DNA of 24,337 bases from Candidatus Saccharimonadota bacterium (lineage in GTDB: Bacteria; Patescibacteriota; Saccharimonadia; Saccharimonadales; SLHW01): positions 1 to 24,337 of the forward strand of contig SLHW01000027.1 of the NCBI GenBank assembly GCA_007135955.1, read 5' to 3'. A program made the translations under genes and the position numbers. The notes beneath the pieces were generated by a model. It saw only the letters and a list, made by a program, of their open reading frames with translations. It ran no database searches and had not been told where the DNA came from. Every line of letters starts with the position of its first letter. Position 1 is the first letter of the stretch. Of this stretch, positions 1 through 8,377 are shown in pieces.

Positions 1-219
1 AGCGGCACACGAGGTAGGGTCACCGACCAAGAGATTGATCTCAGAGAAAGCCTGCGCGTTAAAAGGCTACTTGAAGAAATTATGACCAAAAACACTGGCC
101 AAACCAAGCAAAAAATTCACCGCGACATGGAGCGCGATTTTTGGATGACCGCAACAGAAGCTAAGGATTACGGTGTTGTAGATGAAGTAATAACTCGTAG
201 CAAGCTCAAAGACAAATAA
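1..219 (+). CDS. clpP: ATP-dependent Clp protease proteolytic subunit, C-terminal part (5' truncated)
   Basis: Frame 1 is open from the first base to TAA at 217-219, giving 72 residues. They match the C-terminal third of ClpP, the serine peptidase that forms the double-ring chamber of Clp proteases and degrades proteins unfolded by ClpX or ClpC. Visible family features are the handle helix region (RVTDQEIDLRE), the NTGQ turn, and HRDMERDFWMTATEAKDYG followed by VVDEV. In family numbering the catalytic Asp is the D of HRD; the catalytic Ser and His lie upstream of the window. The ending after the VVDEV strand is of normal length. No terminator is visible after the stop; the rpoB promoter starts 27 bases downstream. 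Identification is firm. Which ClpP paralogue this is cannot be told. Confidence 0.93.
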   Translation, partial: SGTRGRVTDQEIDLRESLRVKRLLEEIMTKNTGQTKQKIHRDMERDFWMTATEAKDYGVVDEVITRSKLKDK

Positions 220-245
220 TTGCGAGCGCATGCATGATTAATTAC

Positions 246-273
246 TTGACAGCCTAGTAAATCGCATTACAAT
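246..273 (+). promoter_or_regulatory. sigma70-type promoter for rpoBC
   Basis: TTGACA (246-251) and TACAAT (268-273) are separated by 16 bases. That is a consensus -35 and a five-of-six -10. Transcription would start near 280, giving a leader of about 150 bases before rpoB. This is the best promoter match in the clpP-rpoB gap and explains how rpoBC can be expressed independently of clpP. Confidence 0.72.
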
Positions 274-279
274 GAGTGC

Positions 280-433
280 TTAAGAAGTAGTGGACAGCTG
301 CTGTTATTTTGGTGTACATATAAAAGCCATAGTAGAAAGTGCTGTCAGTGGTGACTTCCAGACACGAAAATCTCTAGCGAAAAAACAGGCGAATTATATA
401 ACCAGGTAAATCTCAAAAGGAGCGCAATACTTT
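280..433 (+). promoter_or_regulatory. rpoB 5' leader, weakly structured
   Basis: This is about 150 bases of non-coding leader between the predicted start site and rpoB. GACAGC (293-298) can pair with GCTGTC (341-346), and GTCA (344-347) with TGAC (352-355) around a GTGG loop. These two stems share bases, so they could be alternative folds. It ends with AAAAGGAG, a strong ribosome binding site about 10 bases before the ATG at 434. In most bacteria rpoB lies downstream of rplJL and is controlled by the L10 leader; those genes are not next to it here. Any regulatory role is inference. Confidence 0.4.
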
Positions 434-3400
434 ATGGCGAAAGTCACCAAGCAAAAAACACAGAAAAGAACGTATTTTACTGAAAACCAAGATATATTAG
501 ATATACCAAACCTAGTTGACCACCAAAACCGATCATTCCAGTGGTTGGTTGAAGAAGGGCTGGGAGATTTATTTTCAGAAATCGGCTCCATTGAAGATTA
601 CACTGGTACCAAGCTATCAATCCGTTTTAAGGATTATCGATTTGAAAATGCCAAAACAACTGAAGCTGAAGCTCGTGAAAACAACATCAGCTATGAGGCT
701 CCACTTAAGGCTACTGTAGAGCTAACCAATAAAGTAACCGGTGAAATCAAGGAACAGGAAATATATCTTGGTGATTATCCATGGATGACTGACCGCGGTA
801 CGTTTGTTATTAATGGTGCCGAACGTGTCGTTGTATCACAGTTAATTCGCTCAGCAGGTGTGTTCTTTACTGCTGATATGAGTAGTGGCCGAGGCCTGTA
901 CGGCGCAAAGGTGATACCGGGGCGTGGAGCTTGGCTAGAGTTTGAAACTGCTGCCAATGGTGCGATCTATGTCAAGATTGACCGCAAACGAAAAATCCCA
1001 GTAACCACACTACTCCGTGCCTTGGGAATGAACGATGCGTTAATGAAAAAAACCTTCAAGCATGTCGACGAAGGTGAAGCAAGCCACTTAGACGCTACGC
1101 TTGAGAAAGATCCTAGCAAGGCCACAAATGATGCGCTTATAGAAGTGTATCGGCGACTTCGACCTGGGGATTTGGCGACTGTTGATAACGCTCGCAACTT
1201 GATTGAGAACATGTTTTATAATTTCAAGCGCTTCGATTTTAGCCGAGTTGGCCGTTATAAAATTAATAAAAGACTTGACCTTGATATCCCTAATACTGCC
1301 GAAAACCGCATTATGCGACTCGATGATTTAACAGCGATTATTGCTGAAGTAATTCGGCTGAATAATACACAGGAGCCAGGTGACGACATCGACTCGCTTG
1401 CTAATCGGCGAATTAAGTTAGTTGGTGAGCTTGTACAGCGGCAATTCAGGATTGGTTTACTGCGCATGCAGCGTAACACCCAAGACCGCATGAGCATGTC
1501 TGATCTTGAGTCAGTCACTCCGGCGCAACTAATTAATGCTCGACCTATAGTTGCGGCAGTTCGTGAATTCTTTGCAAGCTCGCAACTTTCACAGTTTATG
1601 GATCAAGTAAATCCATTAGCTGAGCTTGCACATAAACGGCGACTGAGTTCGATGGGTCCTGGTGGACTGTCCCGAGAGCGAGCAGGCTTTGAAGTGCGTG
1701 ATGCACATGCAACTCACTATGGTCGTATCTGTACTGTTGAGACACCAGAAGGCGCCAACATCGGCTTGGTATTAAATCTCGCAACATATGCTCGGATTAA
1801 TGATTATGGTTTTATCGAAACACCGTACCGAAAAGTAATCAATAGCGTTACCGCAAAAGATGCCCCTGGGCACATTGCTGGTGTTGACCTAGAAGATGCC
1901 GACGGTAAGGTCATCGTAAAGGCTGGCCAAAAGATTACTACTGACCAGGCTAAAAAGCTTGCAAAAATCACCGAACAAGTCACCTGGCCAGTAAAAGCCA
2001 AAGTAACTGATAAAATTGTGTACCTCGATGCTGCTGATGAAGCTAACGCAGTAATTGCCAGCACTGGCTTAGAGATTGACAAAGACGGCTATTTTGCTAG
2101 TGACCGTGTTCCAGCTCGAAACCGCCTGATTTCAGGAGAAGTCGATGCTGACGAAATAACGCACCTTGATTCGTCTCCACGACAAATTATTGGCTCGAGC
2201 GCCGGACTTATTCCGTTTATCGAAAAGAACTATGTTTATCGTAGTTTGATGGGGAGTAACCAGCAGCGTCAAGCAGTTCCGCTTGTGCAACCACAGGCTC
2301 CGGTTGTTGGTACTGGAATGGAGTCGATCACTGCTGAGAATTCTGGTCAACTAGTTATGGCCGCAGCAGACGGTGAAGTAACTAAGGCTACAGCAGATGA
2401 AGTTAAGGTGACCTACAAAGATGGCAGCAAGGGCATCTATCACCCACGCCACTTTGACAGAAGCAATGACAGCACTGCTATTAATCAACGTGTCGTAGTA
2501 AGCACCGGCGATAAAATCAAAAAGGGTGATGCCCTAATTGAAGGAATGTCTGTCGATGGCGGTGAACTCGCACTCGGTCGTGACCTATTGACTGCATACA
2601 TGTCATGGGACGGCTACAACTTTGAGGATTCGATCATTATTTCTCGTAAACTAGTTGAGAATGACGACCTCACTTCAGTTCACATCAGTGACTATATGGT
2701 TGAGGTGCGTGAAACCAAACTTGGTCCAGAAATTGTTACACGAGATATCCCAAACGTTTCAGAAGAGGCGTTGCGACATCTAGATGAGGATGGGATCGTC
2801 CGAATTGGTGCAGAAGTTCACCCCGGAGACATCTTGGTTGGTAAGATTACTCCTAAGGGCGAACAGGAGCTTTCTAGCGAGGAGCGACTACTAAGGGCAA
2901 TCTTCGGCGAAAAAGCCAAGGAAGTGCGTGATACATCCCAGCGTATGGGTAATGGAAAACACGGTAAGGTGGTTGGCGTTAAGGTATTTGACCGAGATCA
3001 ACATGACTTAAAGGCTGGCGTAATTATGCAGATTCAGGTATTTGTTGCGCAGAGCCGCAAGATTGCGGTCGGCGATAAGCTCGGTGGTCGCCACGGTAAT
3101 AAGGGGGTAATTGCCCGAATTTTGCCAGAAGAAGATATGCCACACCTCGAAGATGGCACGCCGATTGACATGATTTTAAGCCCACTTGGCGTACCAAGTC
3201 GTATGAATATTGGTCAGCTGTACGAAGCTGCCCTTGGTATGGCTGCGCAAAAACTTGGTATCAAAGTAGCGACTCCATCTTTCAATGGGATTCCTATTCC
3301 GAAAATCCAAGAACTACTCAAAGAAGCAGGTTTACCCGAAGACGGCAAGCAACAGCTCTACGATGGGCGAACTGGTGAGCCCTATAAAGAAAAAACTGCG

Positions 3401-4000
3401 GTTGGCATTGCTTACACGATTAAGCTCAACCATATGATCGCTGATAAGATTCATGCTCGATCAACTGGTCCTTACACAATGGTGACCCAACAACCGCTCG
3501 GCGGCAAAGCTCAAAATGGTGGCCAGCGATTTGGCGAAATGGAAGTTTGGGCACTTGAAGCGTATGGCGCAGCAAATACACTACAAGAAATGCTGACAAT
3601 AAAATCTGACGATGTGTATGGCCGATCCAAGGCGTACGAGTCAATCATTAAGGGTACCGACATTGTTGGTCCGAAGGTTCCAGAAAGCTTCAACGTACTT
3701 GTCAAAGAGCTGCAGGGCCTCAGCCTGAAGGTAGATCTAGTGACATCAGAGCAGATTATTGACGCTGAAGAAATTCTGTCGGAAAGCATTAAAGAGGAAG
3801 CTGAAAGCTTATCAGAAGTAGAAGTACCACAGCCGACTGCTTCTGATGTTGATGTAACGGAAGATGCTGCTACGGATGAATTTGAGGTAATCGGACTAGA
3901 CGATAGCATATCAACAGCTACAGTAGCGGAAGATGTCGCTACAGAAAACAATGACTCGACACAAACGTCATCGGACGATCAAGAAAAGGAGGTTGCATAA
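434..4000 (+). CDS. rpoB: DNA-directed RNA polymerase subunit beta
   Basis: Beta subunit of core RNA polymerase, 1188 residues, the usual size in Gram-positive-like lineages without the large proteobacterial inserts. The rifampicin-pocket region is clear around residues 382-410 (SSQLSQFMDQVNPLAE, then HKRRLSSMGPGGLSRERAG). Relative to E. coli, Val392 stands where Asn518 is, while the Asp516, His526 and Ser531 equivalents are kept. The active-site segment GDKLGGRHGNKG lies at about 880-891, and the C-terminal clamp motif GGKAQNGGQRFGEMEVWALEA is present. Residues from about 1110 form an acidic, Ser/Thr-rich tail. The ATG at 434 follows a strong AAAAGGAG site, and the N-terminus (YFTEN, then LVDHQNRSFQWL) matches the family start. 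The stop lies one base before rpoC, whose ribosome binding site is inside the last codons, so the two are surely co-translated. Confidence 0.98.
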   Translation: MAKVTKQKTQKRTYFTENQDILDIPNLVDHQNRSFQWLVEEGLGDLFSEIGSIEDYTGTKLSIRFKDYRFENAKTTEAEARENNISYEAPLKATVELTNKVTGEIKEQEIYLGDYPWMTDRGTFVINGAERVVVSQLIRSAGVFFTADMSSGRGLYGAKVIPGRGAWLEFETAANGAIYVKIDRKRKIPVTTLLRALGMNDALMKKTFKHVDEGEASHLDATLEKDPSKATNDALIEVYRRLRPGDLATVDNARNLIENMFYNFKRFDFSRVGRYKINKRLDLDIPNTAENRIMRLDDLTAIIAEVIRLNNTQEPGDDIDSLANRRIKLVGELVQRQFRIGLLRMQRNTQDRMSMSDLESVTPAQLINARPIVAAVREFFASSQLSQFMDQVNPLAELAHKRRLSSMGPGGLSRERAGFEVRDAHATHYGRICTVETPEGANIGLVLNLATYARINDYGFIETPYRKVINSVTAKDAPGHIAGVDLEDADGKVIVKAGQKITTDQAKKLAKITEQVTWPVKAKVTDKIVYLDAADEANAVIASTGLEIDKDGYFASDRVPARNRLISGEVDADEITHLDSSPRQIIGSSAGLIPFIEKNYVYRSLMGSNQQRQAVPLVQPQAPVVGTGMESITAENSGQLVMAAADGEVTKATADEVKVTYKDGSKGIYHPRHFDRSNDSTAINQRVVVSTGDKIKKGDALIEGMSVDGGELALGRDLLTAYMSWDGYNFEDSIIISRKLVENDDLTSVHISDYMVEVRETKLGPEIVTRDIPNVSEEALRHLDEDGIVRIGAEVHPGDILVGKITPKGEQELSSEERLLRAIFGEKAKEVRDTSQRMGNGKHGKVVGVKVFDRDQHDLKAGVIMQIQVFVAQSRKIAVGDKLGGRHGNKGVIARILPEEDMPHLEDGTPIDMILSPLGVPSRMNIGQLYEAALGMAAQKLGIKVATPSFNGIPIPKIQELLKEAGLPEDGKQQLYDGRTGEPYKEKTAVGIAYTIKLNHMIADKIHARSTGPYTMVTQQPLGGKAQNGGQRFGEMEVWALEAYGAANTLQEMLTIKSDDVYGRSKAYESIIKGTDIVGPKVPESFNVLVKELQGLSLKVDLVTSEQIIDAEEILSESIKEEAESLSEVEVPQPTASDVDVTEDAATDEFEVIGLDDSISTATVAEDVATENNDSTQTSSDDQEKEVA

Positions 4001-4001
4001 T

Positions 4002-7000
4002 ATGCGACGATATAGCTCAGCAAACGATATAGCAGACTTTGATGCCGTCCGACTAGCAGTAGCTAGCCCGTCAGACATCCTCGAATGGAGTCACGGCGAA
4101 GTTACAAAACCAGAAACCATTAATTATCGAACCCAAAAACCGGAACGTGACGGGTTGTTTTGTGAGAGAATATTTGGTCCAGTAAAGGACATTAATCCCC
4201 ACGATGCAAAGTACAAAGGGGTGCGTTCTCGTGAAGCAGCAGTAGATAAAAAAGGTGAGATAGTTACCAAGTCGATTGTGCGGCGTGAGCGCATGGGACA
4301 CATTTCGTTAGCAGCACCAGTTTCACATATCTGGTTTTTGCGTGGAACACCAAGTGCTACTGGCTTGGTGCTAGGGATGACGGTGAAGAACTTAGAGCGG
4401 GTGGTCTACTTTGCTAGTTACGTTATGAAGTCAGTTGATCGTGAAAAACGCGATCAGCTACTTAGTGATAAAGAAGCTGAATTTGAAGCGGCTAAGCAAG
4501 CGATCAAGCAGCGCTATGAAAAACAGGCAGAGAATGATGAAGCTGATGTTAAGACGTTAGCAGCTATGCAAACCAAAGAACTCGATGAACTAGCTGAAGC
4601 GTTCGACTACACGAAGACTCAGCTGCTTTCGCTCGAGAAGGCCGGCCTTATTTCTGAAACTGATTACCGCGCTCTGCCAGAAGACATCAAAGAACTGGTA
4701 ACCGTTGGCATGGGTGCTGCAGCAATTCGTGAACTGCTCGAAGAGGTCGACCTAGCCGCACTCATTAAGCAACTCAGCGAAGAATCAGAGGATGCCAAAG
4801 GTCAACGAAAAAAGAAGCTCATGAAGCGTTTGCGTATGCTTGAAAGCATGGAGAAAGCCGGTATTGAGCCAAGTAGTCTTGTGCTCACAGCTCTACCGGT
4901 AATTCCGCCAGATTTGCGCCCGATGGTGCAGTTGACTGGTGGTCGGTTTGCGACAAGTGACCTTAATGACCTTTACCGCAGAGTCATCAACCGCAACAAT
5001 CGACTTAAAAAGCTGATTGATCTAAATGCTCCAGAAGTAATCTGCCGAAATGAGATGCGTATGCTCCAAGAGGCAGTTGATGCTCTTATTGACAACAATA
5101 GCGCTCGATCTGGTCGAGCAGTTGCAGCGAGCGGTCAGAGACGTCGACTAAAAAGCTTGTCAGATCAGCTTAAGGGTAAGCAAGGACGGTTTCGACAAAA
5201 CTTGCTCGGTAAACGAGTCGATTATTCAGGGCGATCAGTGATCGTTTCTGGTCCAGAGCTAAAGATTGATGAGTGTGGTCTACCTAAGATGATGGCACTT
5301 GAATTGTTTAAGCCATTTGTTATTGGTCGACTAATACAGCAAGAATTTGCCCATAACATTCGTTCAGCTACACGTATGATCGAAGCTGGCGAGACAGAAG
5401 TGTGGGACGCTCTTGACGAAGTAATTAAGGACAAGTACGTTTTGTTGAACCGTGCTCCAACCCTTCACCGTCTGGGCATCCAGGCGTTTCGGCCGAAGTT
5501 AATCGAAGGTAAGGCAATTCAGCTCCACCCGTTAGTTTGTAAGGGCTTTAATGCTGACTTTGATGGCGACCAGATGGCAGTTCACTTGCCACTTTCGAAG
5601 GAAGCGCAAGTGGAAGCTCGTGACATCATGGCAAGCAATCGGAATCTACTAAAGCCAGCTGATGGTTCGCCGATTCTACATATCGAACAAGACATCGTGC
5701 TTGGTTGTTACTACCTTACTTACGATCGGCCAGGAACAACTGACGTTCAAAAGCAGAAACACTATGCTGATATCGGCGAGGCCCTCATGGCTTACGATGC
5801 AGGAGCCATTCAATTACAGAGCCCAATAAAGACTCGGTTCAGAGATAAGGTACGTGATACTACCCTCGGTCGAGTAATATTTAACGAGATATTTCCTGAA
5901 GACTTTCCTTTTCAAGACGAGGCAATGACCAAGAAAAAGCTACTAGCTGTTATGGCTACGGCCTATCAGATGTACGGACAGGCGAAGACTGCCGAGATCG
6001 CCGACGATCTAAAAGATGTTGGCTTTAAGTACGCAACAGAATCAGGCTTGTCTATCGGTATGAGTGACTTCAAAGACATTGAGGGCATTGATGCATTACT
6101 TGAAAAAGGCGAAGAAAAAACTGCAAAGATTAGTGAACAATTTGAAGAAGGTTTCATTACAAATGATGAGCGCTACAGACTTACCTTAGAAGCATGGAAG
6201 GGTGTCGACAAAGAAGTACAAAAGAAGCTCTCAAGCCAGTTCCTAAGCGAAGACAGTGCGATGGCGGTGTCTGTTGTTTCGGGAGCCCGAGGTAATATTG
6301 GTCAGGTAAACACTGCAGTTGGTATGTTTGGACTAGTGCCAGACGCTTCTGGTCGTACGATTGAGTTGCCGATTAAGTCAAACTATAAAAAAGGCTTTAC
6401 GCCGCTTGAATCATTTACTGCTACCCGTGGTGCCAGAAAAGGTATGATTGATACAGCGCTTAAAACAGCCGACTCTGGTTATCTTACCAGGCGACTTGTT
6501 GATGTGAGTCAAGACGCATTCATCACTGAGGAAGACTCAGAAGACCCTGGATTCTCGATGCACCGCAAGGACGCCGATGAAATTGGCGTTACCTACGCTT
6601 CTCGATTAGAGGGTAGGTTTGCCGCAGAAGCCATTGCTAGTCACGTAAAACAAGGGGAGCTGATCAGCAAGGAGATCGCTGAGCAAATTGATGCTGACTC
6701 GTCAGTCCAAACCGCAAAAATAATGACGGCGCTAAGCTGTCCTTCAGTCAAAGGTATCTCACAAAAGTCTTACGGTATTGATCCGGCAACAGGACAGCTA
6801 GTTGATATCGCCCATCCAGTTGGTGTAATTGCTGCTCAGAGTATTGGTGAGCCCGGCACACAGTTAACGCTTAAGACTTTCCACTCTGGTGGTGTCGCCG
6901 GTGAAGACATTACAACTGGTTTGCCGCGTGTTGAGGAAATATTTGAAGTCCGCACGCCAAAGGGGCAAGCTTATTTGTCTGAAATTTCTGGCAAAGTAAA

Positions 7001-7814
7001 ACTTTGGGAAGAAAAAGACAAGTATATCGTCCAGGTGACAGCCGACGACTCTAAAAAGATAGAAGAGAGTCTCGACGGAAGAACTCCAACAGTTGTTGAC
7101 GAATCCCAAGTGATCAAAGGCGATTTTATCGCTGCCGATAAAAATGGTGATAATCCATTAACTGCCAAGATTTCTGGTACGGTAGTATTTACCGATAAGG
7201 AAGCCATTCTTACTCCAAGCCAAAAAGGAGTTGCCCGTTACGAAATTCCCGGCTTTAAACAAATGGTAGTCGAAGATGGTCAGATTGTCGCTGCTGGTGA
7301 TCGATTAACCAGCGGCTCAGTTAACTTACAAGATCTGATGCGACTCCAGGGAGTTGAAGCGACCCAGCGCTATATCATGAAAGAAATTCTGCGAATATTT
7401 GCCGGTCAAGGGCAAAATATCGCAGACAAGCACCTTGAAGTGATTGTTCGTCAGATGTTCTCGCGAGTACAAGTTGAAGATCCTGGCGACAGCGAATACA
7501 TCACTGGAGACATCGTCAGCAAGCAAGCTGCCGTAGAAACCAATGAACGTTTAGCAACTGAAGGCAAGCAGCTCATTAACTTTAACCAGTTGCTACTTGG
7601 CATTACCAAAGCTAGCCTGGCAACTGACTCATTCTTGAGTGCTGCTAGCTTCCAAGACACAACACGAGTCCTTATCGCAGCTGCAACTAGTGGTAAGGTC
7701 GACCATCTATACGGACTGAAGGAAAATGTAATCCTCGGACGAAAGATTCCCGTCGGTACTGGCGTGAGACGAACCGAAGACGATATAGATGATGAAGAGC
7801 TTGCAGAGCAATAG
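4002..7814 (+). CDS. rpoC: DNA-directed RNA polymerase subunit beta' (zinc-site-less)
   Basis: Beta' subunit, 1270 residues, carrying the catalytic Mg-binding loop NADFDGD at 517-523 (Asp519, 521, 523). Other family blocks are RRERMGHI (94-101), GGRFATSDLNDLYRRVINRNNRLK, the bridge-helix/trigger-loop region, and AAQSIGEPGTQLTLKTFHSGG. The start is taken at ATG 4002 because AAGGAGG lies 9 bases upstream and the family N-terminus begins there; an in-frame ATG at 3933 would bury the start inside rpoB. Two oddities stand out. The N-terminal zinc ribbon (residues 62-90) has none of its four cysteines, with Pro66, Asp68, Val81 and Lys84 in their places. The second zinc site has Ser846, Cys913, Ser920 and Ser923, so three of four are lost. 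Residues about 155-220 are an extra charged, helical segment relative to Bacillus. The frame is otherwise intact, so this is not decay. Confidence 0.98.
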   Translation: MRRYSSANDIADFDAVRLAVASPSDILEWSHGEVTKPETINYRTQKPERDGLFCERIFGPVKDINPHDAKYKGVRSREAAVDKKGEIVTKSIVRRERMGHISLAAPVSHIWFLRGTPSATGLVLGMTVKNLERVVYFASYVMKSVDREKRDQLLSDKEAEFEAAKQAIKQRYEKQAENDEADVKTLAAMQTKELDELAEAFDYTKTQLLSLEKAGLISETDYRALPEDIKELVTVGMGAAAIRELLEEVDLAALIKQLSEESEDAKGQRKKKLMKRLRMLESMEKAGIEPSSLVLTALPVIPPDLRPMVQLTGGRFATSDLNDLYRRVINRNNRLKKLIDLNAPEVICRNEMRMLQEAVDALIDNNSARSGRAVAASGQRRRLKSLSDQLKGKQGRFRQNLLGKRVDYSGRSVIVSGPELKIDECGLPKMMALELFKPFVIGRLIQQEFAHNIRSATRMIEAGETEVWDALDEVIKDKYVLLNRAPTLHRLGIQAFRPKLIEGKAIQLHPLVCKGFNADFDGDQMAVHLPLSKEAQVEARDIMASNRNLLKPADGSPILHIEQDIVLGCYYLTYDRPGTTDVQKQKHYADIGEALMAYDAGAIQLQSPIKTRFRDKVRDTTLGRVIFNEIFPEDFPFQDEAMTKKKLLAVMATAYQMYGQAKTAEIADDLKDVGFKYATESGLSIGMSDFKDIEGIDALLEKGEEKTAKISEQFEEGFITNDERYRLTLEAWKGVDKEVQKKLSSQFLSEDSAMAVSVVSGARGNIGQVNTAVGMFGLVPDASGRTIELPIKSNYKKGFTPLESFTATRGARKGMIDTALKTADSGYLTRRLVDVSQDAFITEEDSEDPGFSMHRKDADEIGVTYASRLEGRFAAEAIASHVKQGELISKEIAEQIDADSSVQTAKIMTALSCPSVKGISQKSYGIDPATGQLVDIAHPVGVIAAQSIGEPGTQLTLKTFHSGGVAGEDITTGLPRVEEIFEVRTPKGQAYLSEISGKVKLWEEKDKYIVQVTADDSKKIEESLDGRTPTVVDESQVIKGDFIAADKNGDNPLTAKISGTVVFTDKEAILTPSQKGVARYEIPGFKQMVVEDGQIVAAGDRLTSGSVNLQDLMRLQGVEATQRYIMKEILRIFAGQGQNIADKHLEVIVRQMFSRVQVEDPGDSEYITGDIVSKQAAVETNERLATEGKQLINFNQLLLGITKASLATDSFLSAASFQDTTRVLIAAATSGKVDHLYGLKENVILGRKIPVGTGVRRTEDDIDDEELAEQ

Positions 7815-7961
7815 AGAACCTGTTACTATTACCCAGTTAGAAAATACTCAATTTGAGCTATTTGAGCGAGACGGTGCGCACTTGTCAGGGTTGGCATCTG
7901 CTACAAGTGCCCCTCTTTTCGCAGGAGATAGCTCGTCACTACTAAAAGGAGAAGCAGTTAC
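7815..7961 (+). promoter_or_regulatory. rpoC-rpsL spacer with stem-loop
   Basis: This 147-base spacer contains a perfect 8-bp inverted repeat, GCACTTGT (7878-7885) and ACAAGTGC (7903-7910). CAG (7886-7888) and CTG (7898-7900) extend it after a 2-base bulge. It is followed by CCCTCTTTT, a short U-rich run. It could be a weak terminator or attenuator that lowers read-through into the str genes, or an RNA-processing site. No convincing promoter is visible after it. The rpsL ribosome binding site AAAAGGAG sits at the 3' end. An ORF through this stretch (7789-7983) has no ribosome binding site and is not called. Confidence 0.5.
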
Positions 7962-8375
7962 ATGCCAACTATCAATCAGCTGATTCGCAAACCGCGATCA
8001 AAGACAACTAAAAAGAGTAAATCACCGGCCCTACACCGGGTGGTAAATACACTTAATACAACCAATTATGAAAAACCTGCACCACTAAAGCGCGGTGTTT
8101 GTGTCAAGGTAACCACCAAGACACCAAAAAAACCTAACTCAGCGCTTCGAAAAGTAGCCCGCGTTCGCTTAAATAACGGCTACGAGGTGTGGGCCTATAT
8201 TGGTGGTGAGGGGCACAACCTACAGGAGCACGCAGTAGTGTTAATCCGTGGCGGACGTGTCAAGGACCTCCCTGGTGTTCGTTACCACATTGTGCGTGGT
8301 GCACTTGACCTTCAAGGCGTACAAGATCGCAAACAAGGTCGCTCCAAGTACGGCACCAAGAAGGAGGGCAAGTAA
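7962..8375 (+). CDS. rpsL: 30S ribosomal protein S12 (uS12)
   Basis: S12 lies at the decoding centre of the 30S subunit and governs accuracy. The 137-residue protein has PKKPNSALRK (55-64), whose Lys56/Lys57 correspond to the streptomycin-resistance lysines and are wild type. It also has GGEGHNLQEH, and GGRVKDLPGVRYH with Asp102 at the usual methylthiolation site. It is about 13 residues longer than the E. coli protein because of a segment between ALHRVVN and KRGVC; Bacillus and relatives have a similar extension. The start is supported by AAAAGGAG and by the standard N-terminus MPTINQLIRK. The next gene starts 2 bases after the stop, as in the classical str operon. Confidence 0.98.
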   Translation: MPTINQLIRKPRSKTTKKSKSPALHRVVNTLNTTNYEKPAPLKRGVCVKVTTKTPKKPNSALRKVARVRLNNGYEVWAYIGGEGHNLQEHAVVLIRGGRVKDLPGVRYHIVRGALDLQGVQDRKQGRSKYGTKKEGK

Positions 8376-8377
8376 GC

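Noticed and set aside
1577..1660. Intrinsic rifampicin resistance
   Set aside because: The Asp516, His526 and Ser531 equivalents are wild type; only the Asn518 position differs (Val), which does not support a resistance claim.
3511..3951. 146-codon open frame on the minus strand inside rpoB
   Set aside because: It lies wholly antisense to a secure gene, is low-complexity Ser/Thr-rich and has no ribosome binding site; it reflects codon bias of the opposite strand.
3933..4001. Upstream in-frame start for rpoC
   Set aside because: It would add 23 residues overlapping the rpoB tail, and the ATG at 4002 has an ideal ribosome binding site and the family N-terminus.
7998..8140. Streptomycin-resistance mutation in S12
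   Set aside because: Lys56/Lys57 in PKKPNS are wild type and the extra segment before KRGVC is a known Gram-positive-type feature.
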